NCBI GenBank assembly: GCA_963803375.1
Contig: CAWDMB010000008.1
Location: 1-64,000, forward strand
Reading direction: 5' to 3'
Source of the DNA: JAOPZW01 sp963803375
GTDB taxonomy: Bacteria; Actinomycetota; Thermoleophilia; Solirubrobacterales; Solirubrobacteraceae
DNA length: 64,000 nucleotides
Under the pieces are notes generated by a model. The model was not told the origin of the DNA and did no database searches. It saw only the letters and a program-made list of their open reading frames with translations. This document shows, piece after piece, positions 42,855 through 51,838 of the stretch (the stretch's first letter is position 1; each line of letters starts with the position of its first letter). The translations under genes were made by a program, and so were the position numbers.

Positions 42855-44023
42855 TGACGCACACGCCGACGCTGGACGCCCGGCGCCAGGCGGCCGCCGG
42901 CCGGGTTTCCACGCTCGAGACGCCGACGTTCCGCGGCGTGCCCGGCTGGGAGTTCACGCCGATCGACAAGCTCGACGTCGACGCCTGCCCGGTCGCGCCC
43001 GGGGGCACGGCGCCGAGCTCGTTCGGCCTGGACGAGGACGTGCCCGAGGGCGCGATCGTCGTGCCGCTGGCCGAGGCGGCCGAGCGCCATCCCGACCTCG
43101 TGGAGCGCCACCTCGGCTCCGTCGTCCGCAGCGACTCGCCGTTCGTCGCGCGCAACGACGCGCAGTGGACCGACGGGACGTTCGTCTACGTCCCGGCGGG
43201 CACGAGCGTCGAGGCCCCGATCGTCGTCTCGACGGCCCACCAGCAGGCGGGCAGCGCCCTGCACTGGCGGCTGCTCGTCGTCCTCGAGGAGGACGCCCAG
43301 GCCTCGGTCTGGCACGAGTCGAGCTCGGCCCCCGGCGGGCTGCTCAACGGCGTCGTCGAGCTCGTCGTCGGCCAGAGCACGCGACTGCGCTTCGTCGACC
43401 TGCAGGACCTCGAGGAGTCCACGTGGGTCTTCGGCGCCCAGCGGGCGACCGTCGCGCGCGACGGCTCGCTGGACTGGATCACCCTGGGCTTCGGCTCGGG
43501 CAACGGCAAGGTCTTCCAGGAGACCCAGCTCGCCGGCCCGGGCGCGCACGGCAGCGTGACCGGCGCCTACGCGGCACGTGGACGCCAGCACCTGGACTTC
43601 GACACGCTCCAGGAGCACGCGGCGCCCGACACAACGAGCGATCTCGCCTTCCGCGGGATCCTCGCCGGGCGCGCGAGCGCGGTGTGGCGCGGGATGATCA
43701 AGGTCGACCCGGGCGCGCAGCGCACCGACGCCTTCCAGGAGTCGCGCAACCTGCTGCTCTCCAAGCGCGCGCACGCCGACGCGATCCCGGGCCTTGAGAT
43801 CCTCGCCAACGACGTGCGCTGCACCCACGCCGCGGCGATCGCGCAGCTCGACCCCGAGCAGCTCTTCTACCTGCGCGCCCACGGGCTCCCACAGGCCGAC
43901 GCCCACCGTCTCGTGGTCGAGGGCTTCCTGCAGGCGCTCGTGGAGCGCCTCGAGGAGGGGCCGGTCCGCGACGCGGTCGCCGGGGCGCTCGCGCGCCGGC
44001 TCGAGACGGTCCTCGGCGCCTGA
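42854..44023 (+). CDS. sufD: SufD, Fe-S scaffold subunit
   Basis: A 389-aa paralogue of SufB that completes the SufBC2D complex. It has WEFTPIDKLDVDAC at the N-terminus, FVYVPAGTSVEAPIVVST, WHESSSAPGGLLNGVVELVV, then FRGILAGRASAVWRGMIKVD and QLDPEQLFYLRAHGL near the end. The C-terminal third carries the conserved LEILANDVRCTHAA strand, whose cysteine and histidine are usual. It begins in the sufB stop (TGATGA) and ends 120 bp before a strong hairpin. Confidence 0.95.
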   Translation: MTHTPTLDARRQAAAGRVSTLETPTFRGVPGWEFTPIDKLDVDACPVAPGGTAPSSFGLDEDVPEGAIVVPLAEAAERHPDLVERHLGSVVRSDSPFVARNDAQWTDGTFVYVPAGTSVEAPIVVSTAHQQAGSALHWRLLVVLEEDAQASVWHESSSAPGGLLNGVVELVVGQSTRLRFVDLQDLEESTWVFGAQRATVARDGSLDWITLGFGSGNGKVFQETQLAGPGAHGSVTGAYAARGRQHLDFDTLQEHAAPDTTSDLAFRGILAGRASAVWRGMIKVDPGAQRTDAFQESRNLLLSKRAHADAIPGLEILANDVRCTHAAAIAQLDPEQLFYLRAHGLPQADAHRLVVEGFLQALVERLEEGPVRDAVAGALARRLETVLGA

Positions 44024-44144
44024 GCGCCACGGTCGCGCTGACGGCGCGCCCGCCCGGCACCGCGCCGGACCGACGGCCGACCGCGGCAACCGCGACGGCG
44101 CGGCGCGCGGGCTTCGGCGCCGTGCGCGGCACGGCCCGTCGGCT

Positions 44145-44172
44145 CCGCCGCGGCCCCTCGGGGCCGCGGCGG
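44145..44172. terminator. Terminator-like hairpin between convergent genes
   Basis: CCGCCGCGGCCC and GGGCCGCGGCGG form a 12-bp perfect GC stem with a CTCG tetraloop, between the sufD stop and the stop of the oppositely oriented oxidase gene. No T-run is present on either side. Confidence 0.55.
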
Positions 44173-44184
44173 GGCCGGGCCCCC

Positions 44185-45591
44185 CTACGGCCGGACGTTC
44201 TGGTTGCGGTGGAAGGCGTTGTCGGGGTCGTAGGCGCGCTTGAGCGCCTGCAGCCGCGCGTACGCGTCGTCCCCGTACGCGGCGCGGACGCCGTCCTGGC
44301 CCTCCTCGCCCAGGAAGTTCACGTACGCCCCCCCGGTCGTGAACTCCTGCAGGCTCGCGTGGACGTCGCGGCCCCACGCGATCTGCTCGTCGTCCTCGGC
44401 CGGGTCCGTCCAGCGCGAGCTGAGGTTCGCCACGTACGGCGCATCGCGGTGCGCGAAGGTCGCGCCCCCCGCCGGCTCGCCGGTCGTCGCGCCGCCGAGA
44501 TGGTGCAGGTGCAGCTCGGAGAGCGGCGAGGGCTTGGCCCGCCAGCCGCCCACGAGCGCGTCGACGGCGCCGTCGGCGAAGTCGTCGAGGTAGCCCGCCT
44601 TCATGTGGTTGCGCGCGCCGCGGCTCCAGAGCGGGTCGAGCAGGCCCTGTAGCGCGACGTACGGGATCGGGCCCAGGAGGTCGGCGACGGGGTCGCCGAG
44701 CTCGCGCAGCGGCGCGAGCGCGCGCTCGGCGGCGTCCGGGCTGCCGGCGAAGCACGCGCCGACGGCGACGATCGCCCGGCCGTGGACGGCCTCGGGCAGG
44801 AACGGCACGGGCGGCGCGGTCGTGAGGTTCAGCAGCGTCGTGAGCTCGTCGGGCAGGCCGCTCGCCGTCCAGTCGCGGAAGAAGCGCACGACCTCCTCGC
44901 CGCGCTCGCCGTCGAAGAACATGATGCCGCCGGTAACCGTCGGCCCCACTGGCTGCAGCGCGAGCTCGAGCGCGGTCACGACGCCGAAGTTGCCGCCGCC
45001 GCCGCGCAGGCCCCACAGCAGCTCGGGGTCGCCCCCGGCGCCGGCGCGCACCAGGCGCCCATCGGCGGTGACGACGTCGGCGGCCACGAGGTGGTCGCAG
45101 GCCAGGCCCTGCCTGCGCACGAGCCAGCCGATCCCTCCGCCGAGGGTGAAGCCGCTCACCCCGGTCGTCGAGACGAGGCCGCCGGTCGCGGCCAGGCCGA
45201 AGGCCTGCGTCTCGGCGTCGAGGTCCCGCCACCGCAGCCCGGGCTCGGCGACGACCCGCCGCGCCGCCGGGTCGACGCGCACGCCGCGCATCGGCCCCAG
45301 ATCGATCACGAGGCCGCCGTCGCTCGTCGAGAAGCCGGGCAGCGAGTGCGAGCCGCCGCGGACGGCGATCTCGAGATCCTCGCTGCGGGCGAGCTCGACG
45401 GCGCGGATGACGTCGGCGGCGCCGGCGCAGCGCACGAGCAGCGCCGGCCGCACGTCGTCGAAGATCCCGTTCCAGATCGGGCGGGCCTCCTCGTAGCCGG
45501 GATCGCCGGGCGCGAGGACGTCGCCGCGGACGGCGTCGCGCAGCTCCTGCACGGCGCCCGCTGCGAGCGGCGCGTGGGTCTCGACACTCAT
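44185..45591 (-). CDS. FAD-linked oxidase, berberine-bridge type
   Basis: A 468-aa oxidase of the VAO/PCMH flavoprotein family. The FAD-binding domain has IAVRGGSHSLPGFSTSDGG with the histidine that links FAD covalently (H in GGSHS), then VVAEPGLRWRDLD, GVSGFTLGGGIGWL and GLACDHLVAADVV. In bicovalent members a cysteine joins the flavin at this position, and ACDHL fits that. The C-terminus ends in a BBE motif (YDPDNAFHRNQNV). Such enzymes oxidise sugars, alkaloids or other small alcohols, producing H2O2. No signal peptide is seen. Confidence 0.92.
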   Translation of the reverse strand: MSVETHAPLAAGAVQELRDAVRGDVLAPGDPGYEEARPIWNGIFDDVRPALLVRCAGAADVIRAVELARSEDLEIAVRGGSHSLPGFSTSDGGLVIDLGPMRGVRVDPAARRVVAEPGLRWRDLDAETQAFGLAATGGLVSTTGVSGFTLGGGIGWLVRRQGLACDHLVAADVVTADGRLVRAGAGGDPELLWGLRGGGGNFGVVTALELALQPVGPTVTGGIMFFDGERGEEVVRFFRDWTASGLPDELTTLLNLTTAPPVPFLPEAVHGRAIVAVGACFAGSPDAAERALAPLRELGDPVADLLGPIPYVALQGLLDPLWSRGARNHMKAGYLDDFADGAVDALVGGWRAKPSPLSELHLHHLGGATTGEPAGGATFAHRDAPYVANLSSRWTDPAEDDEQIAWGRDVHASLQEFTTGGAYVNFLGEEGQDGVRAAYGDDAYARLQALKRAYDPDNAFHRNQNVRP

Positions 45592-45628
45592 GGTTGGTCC
45601 CCCTTGGTGGGTCGTGGTGGAGCTGACG

Positions 45629-48600
45629 CTACGCGCGCGTCTCTTTGCGCGGGCTTTGCGCGCGCTTTGCGGCCCGGGCGAGCTCGATCCCGCGCTCGTC
45701 GCCGACGCGCGCGAAGCCCGCGCCGGCGACGGCGAGCGCCGTCGCGGCGGGCTCGGCCGCGCCGAGCGCCGCGAGCGTCTGGTGCTCGGCGAAGCGCAGC
45801 CAGGCCGCCCAGCGCCCGTAGCGCTGGCGCTCCCACAGCCCGCCTGCCTCCGCGAACAGCGCGGCCGCGCGCTCGAGCTCGCCGGCGCGCTCCTCGATGA
45901 CCGCCCAGTTGGAGAGCGTGCCCGCGACTCCGGGGGCGTCGTCGACCGCCTCGTGGCGATCGCGGACGACGCCGAGCTCGGCGCGGGCGGTCGCGAGGTC
46001 GCCGGCCGCGCCGTGGAGCATGGCCAACGCCATCAGCGTCATCGACACCGCGCGCGGGTCGCCGAGCTCGCGACGCAGCGCGAGCGCCCGGAGCAGGGGC
46101 TTCTCGCCCGCGGCGAGGTCGCCGGCCGCGCGCTCGAGGTGGCCGCGATGGGCGAGGACGAAGGCCTCGCCCGGCGTGTCGCCGAGCGCGACGAAGCGAG
46201 CGAGCGCCTCGTCGAGGGCGGCTCGCGCCGCGTCGACGTCGCCCCTCGCGCGCGCCGCCCACGCGACGTTGCCGAGGACGTAGCCGACGGCGCGGGCCTG
46301 CGCGAAGCGATGGAAGATCAGGGCGGTCTCCTCCCAGAGCACGCGCGGCCCGGCGCCCTCGGGCTCGTCGAGGACCCAGATGCCCAGGGTGACGCCACGC
46401 AGGAACGGCGCGTCGTCGTCGGGCAGCGCGCGCAGGCGCGCGAGCGCCTCGTCCAGGCGGGCCGCCGTCCCCGCCGCGTCCGAGCGGCCCCACGGGACGA
46501 GCGCCGAGGCGTGCAGCGCGTCGACCGCCAGGCGCGGGTCGCCGAGGCGCTCGGCGCGGCCCGCCGCCTCCGCGAACAGCGCGCCCGCACCCGAGTGGTC
46601 CCCGACGAGGGTCTCGATGACGGCGCGCTCGGTCATCGCGGCGACCTCCGCGGGCTCGTCGAAGAGCGCGCGCGCCGTGCGCACCGCCTCGTGCACCCGC
46701 GCCAGGCAGACCTCGGTGTCGCCGCGGCGCAGCGCGAGGCCGGTGCCCGCGAGCAGCGCCTCGACGCGCATCGGCGTGGCCTCGGGAGCCGCTTCGAGCA
46801 CGGCATCGAGCCAGCGCGTGCCCTCGACGAACGCGCTGCGGTCCAGCCAGAATCGCCACAACCGGGTGGCGAGCAGCAGCGCGCCGTGCGGGTCGCGGCG
46901 CAGCGCGAACGCGAGCCCGGCGCGGAGGTTGTCGCGGTCGAGCTCGAGGCGGCGCAGCGAGCGCCCGCGTCCGGCCGACATCGGGTCGTGCGCGGCCGCC
47001 AGGGCGAGGCACCAGTCGAGGTGGCGCAGCGCGACGCGGTCGTGCTCGCGCGACGCGTCGAGGCGCTCGGCGGCGAACTGGCGGATGGTGTCGAGCACGC
47101 GGAAGCGCACCTCGTGGCCGGCTTGCTCCGCGGCGAGCAGCGACTTGTCGACGAGCCGCGCGAGCAGGTCGGCGACGTGGCGGCGGTCGATCGGGCCACC
47201 GGCGCAGACGTCCTCGGCGGCGTCGAGCGGGAAGCCGCCCGCGAAGACCGCGAGGCGCCGGAAGAGCACGCGCTCGGAGCCGGTCAACAGGTCGTGGCTC
47301 CAGGCGATCGTCGCCCGGAGCGTCTGCTGGCGCGTCAGCGCGGTGCGGCTCCCCGAGGCGAGCACGTCGAGGCTGTCGGCCAGGCGCGCCGCGATCTGCG
47401 CCGGAGAGAGCGCGGCGGTCCGCGCGGCGGCGAGCTCGAGCGCGAGCGGCATCCCGTCCAGGCGCCGGCACAGCTCCGCGACTGTGGCCGCGTCGTCACG
47501 AGCGAGGTCGGAGCCGGGACGCGCCGCCGCGGCGCGGTCGGCGAAGAGGCGCGCGGCCTCCGAGCGCTTGACGTCGTCGCCGTCGGGCAGCGAGAGCGAC
47601 GGCACGCGCCAGGCGATCTCGCCCGGGCACCGCAGCGGCTCACGGCTCGTGGCGAGGACCCGCACCTCCGGCGCGCCGAGCAGCACCGCCTCGGCCAGGC
47701 GGGCGCACGCCTCGATCAGGTGCTCGCAGTTGTCGAGCACGAGCAGCGCCCGGCGGCCGGCGAGGTGGGCGACGAGCGCCTCGGTCGCCGGGCGCTGCGC
47801 CGGCACCGGCACGCCGAGCGCGGTGAGCGCCGCCTGTGGGACGAGCGCCGGCTCGCCGAGGCCCGCGAGCTCGACGAGCCAGACGCCGTCGGGCGTCGTC
47901 TCGACCGCGGTCCGCGCTGCCTCCAGCGCCAGCCGCGTCTTGCCGCAGCCCCCGGGGCCGGTGAGCGTCAGCAGCCGCGTGCGCTCGAGGAGCCGGGCGA
48001 TCTCGGCGCGCTCGCGGGCGCGCCCGACGAAGCTCGTCAGCGCGCGGGGGAGGTTGTGCGCGGGGCGGGCGCCGGCGTCGGCGTCGCCGAGCAGCTCGCG
48101 GTAGAGCGCCCGCGTGTCGCGGTCCGGGTCCGCCCCGAGATCGCGGCGCAGCGCGCTCCGCAGCTCCTCGAAATGGGCGAGGGCCTCTTGGCGCCGGCCC
48201 GTCCGGGCGTAGAGGCGCATCAGCGCGCGGTGGGCGGGCTCGTGCAGCGGCGCGGCCACGAGCGCCTCGCCCAGGGCGGCGATGGCGGCGGTCGGGTCGT
48301 CCTCGCGCTCGGCGAGCTCGAGGCAGAGCGCGAGGTGCTGCTCGCGCACGGCTTCACGCCGGGCGTGCGCCCAGGGCTCGTAGCGGTCCTCCGGAACGAG
48401 CTCGCCGGTGTGGAGTGCGAGCGCCTCGCGCAGGGTCTCGGGCCGCCCGCTCGCGAGCGCCGCCGCCGAGGCCGCCTCGAATGCCGTCACGTCCACGTCC
48501 GCCTCGGGCGCCAGCAGGAGCGTCCCGTCGACGAGCGCCAGCACGTCGGCGTCGCCCAGCGCGCGGCGCGCCGCGTGCAGCGCCTGGTGGAAGTTGTTGG

Positions 48601-48793
48601 CCGCGGCGCGCGCGTCGCGACCGGGCCACAGCGCCTCGGCGGCGACCTCCCTGTGCACGCGCCGCTCCGGCGCCAGGGCCACGAGCTTGACGAGCGTCTT
48701 GGCCTTGCGCAGCCGCCACGCACGATCGTCCACCGGGACGCCGTCGACGCTCGCGGCGAAGCCGCCGAGCAGATGCAGCTCGAGCCTCGGCAT
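45629..48793 (-). CDS. AfsR/SARP-like transcriptional regulator (BTAD, NB-ARC, TPR)
   Basis: A 1,054-aa regulator of STAND type. Residues 1-95 form an OmpR-like winged helix (LELHLLGGFAASVDG and RRVHREVAAEALWPG). Residues about 100-235 are the bacterial transcriptional activation domain. An ATPase follows with Walker A GPGGCGKT (279-286) and ALLVLDNCEHLIEA as Walker B. The last 400 residues are TPR-like repeats rich in A, R, L. Relatives control secondary metabolism and differentiation. The start at 48793 is the only one at the family N-terminus (MPRLELHLLG). It is upstream of, and co-oriented with, the oxidase gene at 44185, about 37 bp apart, so the oxidase could be a direct target or operon partner. 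Confidence 0.93.
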   Translation of the reverse strand: MPRLELHLLGGFAASVDGVPVDDRAWRLRKAKTLVKLVALAPERRVHREVAAEALWPGRDARAAANNFHQALHAARRALGDADVLALVDGTLLLAPEADVDVTAFEAASAAALASGRPETLREALALHTGELVPEDRYEPWAHARREAVREQHLALCLELAEREDDPTAAIAALGEALVAAPLHEPAHRALMRLYARTGRRQEALAHFEELRSALRRDLGADPDRDTRALYRELLGDADAGARPAHNLPRALTSFVGRARERAEIARLLERTRLLTLTGPGGCGKTRLALEAARTAVETTPDGVWLVELAGLGEPALVPQAALTALGVPVPAQRPATEALVAHLAGRRALLVLDNCEHLIEACARLAEAVLLGAPEVRVLATSREPLRCPGEIAWRVPSLSLPDGDDVKRSEAARLFADRAAAARPGSDLARDDAATVAELCRRLDGMPLALELAAARTAALSPAQIAARLADSLDVLASGSRTALTRQQTLRATIAWSHDLLTGSERVLFRRLAVFAGGFPLDAAEDVCAGGPIDRRHVADLLARLVDKSLLAAEQAGHEVRFRVLDTIRQFAAERLDASREHDRVALRHLDWCLALAAAHDPMSAGRGRSLRRLELDRDNLRAGLAFALRRDPHGALLLATRLWRFWLDRSAFVEGTRWLDAVLEAAPEATPMRVEALLAGTGLALRRGDTEVCLARVHEAVRTARALFDEPAEVAAMTERAVIETLVGDHSGAGALFAEAAGRAERLGDPRLAVDALHASALVPWGRSDAAGTAARLDEALARLRALPDDDAPFLRGVTLGIWVLDEPEGAGPRVLWEETALIFHRFAQARAVGYVLGNVAWAARARGDVDAARAALDEALARFVALGDTPGEAFVLAHRGHLERAAGDLAAGEKPLLRALALRRELGDPRAVSMTLMALAMLHGAAGDLATARAELGVVRDRHEAVDDAPGVAGTLSNWAVIEERAGELERAAALFAEAGGLWERQRYGRWAAWLRFAEHQTLAALGAAEPAATALAVAGAGFARVGDERGIELARAAKRAQSPRKETRA

Positions 48794-48974
48794 GGCCGGT
48801 GCAGGCGACCCTACACCCCGCAGCTCGCTCAGCTCACGAGCGTGAGGGCGACCGCCAGGACGAACGCTGCGGCGCCGATCGGGTATCGAATGCCGTCCCG
48901 GACGCGACGCGCCCTCGCCGACCCGGTGGCGGCGCGTGTCGGGCGCCTCCCCCGCGCCGGGGCGAGGGCCGGGC

Positions 48975-49919
48975 TCAGTAGCCCAGGCGGTCGAGCACGT
49001 CCGAGCCGCCGTCGGTTCCCTCGTCGTCGCCCTTGCGGCGGCGCCCGCCGCCCGGCTCGCCGGGCATGACGATGCGGATCGTCGCGCCGACGCGGCCGTC
49101 CCGGGCCTTGGCCAGGTCGGCGCGCGAGACGCGGTCCGAGCTGCGCTCGCGGTCGGCCTCGCGCTGTGCGCGGCGCTCGTCGCGGCGGCGGGCATTGCGG
49201 GTGCGCGCCCGCCGCTCGGCAGCCTCCTCCTTGGAGAGCGTGAGCGCCCACAGGTCCTCGAGGCGCGCCGTCGAGACCTGCTGGGCGGCGAGCGCCTTGC
49301 CGACGCGCCCGGCTCCCAGGGAGCCGGCCGAGATGTTGCGGGCGCGGGCGCGCCAGTCGCCGTCCTCGGTCACGAGGCGGGCGAGGTCGGCCCGCTCCTT
49401 GTCGCCGAGGACGGAGAAGGCCTCGCGCAGCGCGCGGCGGGGTCCGAAGAGCTCGGCGACCGCGCTCGCCGCCTCGCGCAGCTCGCCGAACGGCAGCGGG
49501 CCGCGCTCGCGCGGGCGCCGGGAGCCGCGGTCGGGGCGCCCGCGGCGCGGCGACCGGCCCTTGCCCTGCCCGCGCGGGCGGCGGCGGCGCGGGCGCTGCT
49601 GCTCGGCGGCGCGCGCCGGCGTCGCGTCGCCCTCGGGTGCGGGGGTGGCGGCTTCGGCGGCGGGCGCCGGTGTCGCGTCGCCCTCGGGTGCGGGGGTGGC
49701 GGCTTCGGCGGCGCGCGCCGGTGTCGCGTCGCCCTCGGGTGCGGGGGTGGCGGCTTCGGCGGCGGGCGCCGATGTCACGTCGCCCTCGGGTGCGGGGGTG
49801 GCGGCTTCGGCGGCGCGCGCCGGCGTCGCGTCGCCCTCGGGTGCGGGGGTGGCGGCCTCGGCGGCGGGCGCCGATGTCGCGTCGCCCTCGGGCTCGGTCG
49901 GCGTGCTCGCGTCCGGCAT
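48975..49919 (-). CDS. Basic protein with N-terminal 17-aa repeats, unknown function
   Basis: A 314-aa protein with three zones. Residues about 10-105 are six imperfect copies of a 17-residue unit, EGDATPARAAEAATPAP, which is disordered and acidic/alanine-proline rich. Residues about 105-145 are strongly basic (QRPRRRRPRGQGKGRS). The rest is a helical domain (PFGELREAASAVAELFGPRR, REAFSVLGDKERADLARLVT) that I do not recognise, ending in a charged R/E helix and a polar tail. RNA or DNA binding is possible from the basic zone but not shown. The start is the ATG at 49919 just before the repeats; the frame is open further upstream. Confidence 0.7.
   Translation of the reverse strand: MPDASTPTEPEGDATSAPAAEAATPAPEGDATPARAAEAATPAPEGDVTSAPAAEAATPAPEGDATPARAAEAATPAPEGDATPAPAAEAATPAPEGDATPARAAEQQRPRRRRPRGQGKGRSPRRGRPDRGSRRPRERGPLPFGELREAASAVAELFGPRRALREAFSVLGDKERADLARLVTEDGDWRARARNISAGSLGAGRVGKALAAQQVSTARLEDLWALTLSKEEAAERRARTRNARRRDERRAQREADRERSSDRVSRADLAKARDGRVGATIRIVMPGEPGGGRRRKGDDEGTDGGSDVLDRLGY
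49621..49893 (-). repeat. 51-bp tandem repeat array within a gene
   Basis: Units begin at about 49621, 49672, 49723, 49774, 49825 and 49876 (the last partial). They differ only in a few bases (for example GTCACG in place of GTCGCG, and GATGTC in place of GGTGTC). The array codes for the 17-residue A/P/E repeat of the protein on the minus strand. The period is a multiple of three, so copy number can change without breaking the frame. Confidence 0.9.
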
Positions 49920-49989
49920 GCGCCACACGTTGTACCGACCCCGGCGTCGCGATGCGACCACGGGTCGTGGGCCAGCTAGCCTCGCGCGG

Positions 49990-50721
49990 GTGATCGGACC
50001 CCGGGTGCCCGCCACCGCCGACGAGGAGCTCCTCAACGCCGAGCTGCCGACCGTCGTCACCGAGCGCACGGAGGCCGAGCGCATCGCGCGCATCGGGCGC
50101 GAGCTCGCCGACGGCCAGGCGGCGCTCGCCGGCCTCGGCCCCGCGGTCTGCGTCTTGGGCTCGGCGCGCGTCGCCGCGGCGGCCCCGGCTTACGCGACCG
50201 CCCGCGAGGTCGCCCGTCGTCTCGGGACGGCCGGCTTCGCGATCGTCACCGGCGGCGGCCCGGGGCTCATGGAGGCGGCCAACCGCGGCGCGCGCGACGC
50301 CGGCGTCCCCTCGGTCGGGCTCAACATCGAGCTGCCCTTCGAGCAGGCGCCGAACCCCTACCAGGACGTCGCCCTGACGTTCCACTACTTCTTCACGCGC
50401 AAGGTCATGTTCGTCCGCTACACGCAGGCCTTCGTCCTCCTCCCCGGCGGCTTCGGCACGCTCGACGAGCTCTTCGAGGCGCTCGTCCTGATCCAGACGC
50501 AGAAGATCCGCGACTTCCCCGTCGTCCTCGTGGGCACGGCGTTCTGGAGCGGCCTGGCGGCCTGGATCCGCGACCGCCTCGTCGCCGAGGCGATGATCGC
50601 CCGCGCCGACGTCGGGCTCGTGCTGCTCACCGACGACCCCGGCGAGGCCGTCGACGCCGTGCGCCGGGGCGCGGAGCGCCGGGGCGGCTACACGTCGCTC
50701 GGGGGCACGAGCCGCGGGTAG
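49990..50721 (+). CDS. LOG-family (TIGR00730) nucleotide phosphoribohydrolase
   Basis: A 243-aa Rossmann-fold protein. Signature motifs are GGGPGLMEAANRG and PGGFGTLDELFEAL, which define the LOG family that hydrolyses cytokinin riboside or other nucleoside 5'-monophosphates to base and ribose 5-phosphate. An N-terminal helical extension of about 50 residues precedes CVLGSARVA. The GTG start at 49990 is the last before that helix. Divergent from the repeat-bearing gene by 70 bp. Its 3' end overlaps the convergent PLD-like gene by 34 bp. Confidence 0.9.
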   Translation: MIGPRVPATADEELLNAELPTVVTERTEAERIARIGRELADGQAALAGLGPAVCVLGSARVAAAAPAYATAREVARRLGTAGFAIVTGGGPGLMEAANRGARDAGVPSVGLNIELPFEQAPNPYQDVALTFHYFFTRKVMFVRYTQAFVLLPGGFGTLDELFEALVLIQTQKIRDFPVVLVGTAFWSGLAAWIRDRLVAEAMIARADVGLVLLTDDPGEAVDAVRRGAERRGGYTSLGGTSRG

Positions 50722-51740
50722 CGCGACCGCACGTCGTCGACGAACGCGGCGAGCCGGTCGGCGAGCGCGGCGTCGACGATCTCGACCATGTTCTCGGCGT
50801 TCTCCTCGCCGGAGCGCGAGAGATTGAACGAGCCCGTGAAGACGACGTCGTCGGCCACCGTGAGCTTCGCGTGCATGTAGTCGTGCACCGAGCCGGGGGC
50901 GTAGGGCGTGGAGCGCTTCCCGCTCCAGGCGAGGCCGTCGAGGACGCGCGCGAGCAGCGGCCCCTTCCAGCGCGAGTTCGGGTTGTGGCGCCACTGGTGG
51001 AAGACCTGGGCGACCTGCGTGCCGTCCGAGACGCCGGCCACATCGACGCGCCGATCGGCGAGCACCTCGTTCAGCGTGCCGAGGATCGGCCCGGCCGTGA
51101 GCACCGGCGAGGCGATGCGCACACGGCGGCGGGCCTGGACGATCCGCTTGGCGATCCGCTGGGAGAGCTCGGGGCCCCGGCCGGGGGCGAACCACGCGCG
51201 TACCGGGAGCCCGCCCACGTCCACGGGCGGCACGTCGAAATCGCCCGAGCCGTCGACGCGCCCGCGAGACCAGAGGTCCTCGAACGCGCGGGCGAAGGCG
51301 GCGGCGACCGCGGAGGACTCCACCGTGAGCAGCACGTTCTCCTCGCGCGTCCACGAGTCGAGCGTCCAGTTCGTCGAGCCCGTCCAGACCGCCGCGGCGT
51401 CGCGCACGACGAACTTGTGATGCATGAGATCGCGGTCTCCGGGGATCGCCCGCAGCGGCACCCCGAGCGCCTCGAGCAGAGCGGGCTCGGTGCGCGGCGG
51501 CGGTGGCAGCGGCTTGCGCCGCGGCGCATCGTCCTCGTTGAAGGCGACGCGCACGCGGACGCCGCGGGCGGCGGCGGCCCGCAGGGCGCCGGCGACCGCG
51601 TCGCCGATCGAGCCGGGGAGGCGCACGTCGTAGAGCGCGAGGTCGAGCGAGCGGCGGGCACCGTCGAGCCATGCCACCAGCCGCGCGGCGACGTCCTCGG
51701 CGCGCTGTCCGCCATCCGCGAGCGTCGCGACCTCGATCAC
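50688..51740 (-). CDS. Phospholipase D-like protein with two HKD motifs
   Basis: A 350-aa PLD-superfamily protein. Two catalytic motifs are seen: HHKFVVRDAAAVWTGSTN (residues about 125-142) and HAKLTVADDVVFTGSFN (about 305-321), each with the H-x-K core and the trailing G-S-x-N. One active site forms from both halves. Members hydrolyse phosphodiester bonds of lipids or DNA. No signal peptide is seen, so a cytosolic role (nuclease-like or cardiolipin-type) is possible. Its C-terminus overlaps the 3' end of the LOG gene. Confidence 0.9.
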   Translation of the reverse strand: MIEVATLADGGQRAEDVAARLVAWLDGARRSLDLALYDVRLPGSIGDAVAGALRAAAARGVRVRVAFNEDDAPRRKPLPPPPRTEPALLEALGVPLRAIPGDRDLMHHKFVVRDAAAVWTGSTNWTLDSWTREENVLLTVESSAVAAAFARAFEDLWSRGRVDGSGDFDVPPVDVGGLPVRAWFAPGRGPELSQRIAKRIVQARRRVRIASPVLTAGPILGTLNEVLADRRVDVAGVSDGTQVAQVFHQWRHNPNSRWKGPLLARVLDGLAWSGKRSTPYAPGSVHDYMHAKLTVADDVVFTGSFNLSRSGEENAENMVEIVDAALADRLAAFVDDVRSRYPRLVPPSDV

Positions 51741-51838
51741 GCGCGGGCGGGGAGCGAGGCGAGCGCCCTCGAGCTCGAGGTCGGGCGCGGGCTCGCCGAC
51801 ACGGGTCCGGAGGCCATGGCGTGCGAGGGTATAGGGAC

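Noticed and set aside
44100..44184. GC palindromes after sufD considered as a small RNA
   Set aside because: A single long stem between convergent genes is better explained as a shared terminator.
48829..48930. Minus-strand hydrophobic tail GIRYPIGAAAFVLAVALTLV before a stop
   Set aside because: Looks like a small membrane segment, but no ATG, GTG or TTG start lies in frame nearby.
45590..49069. Open frame of over 1,100 codons antisense to the AfsR-like regulator
   Set aside because: Composition is that of a shadow frame (R, A, G, E runs), while the sense strand has a full domain set.
49621..49893. Regular repeats considered as a CRISPR array
   Set aside because: Units are contiguous with no unique spacers, the period is 51 bp and in frame with a protein, so it is a coding tandem repeat.
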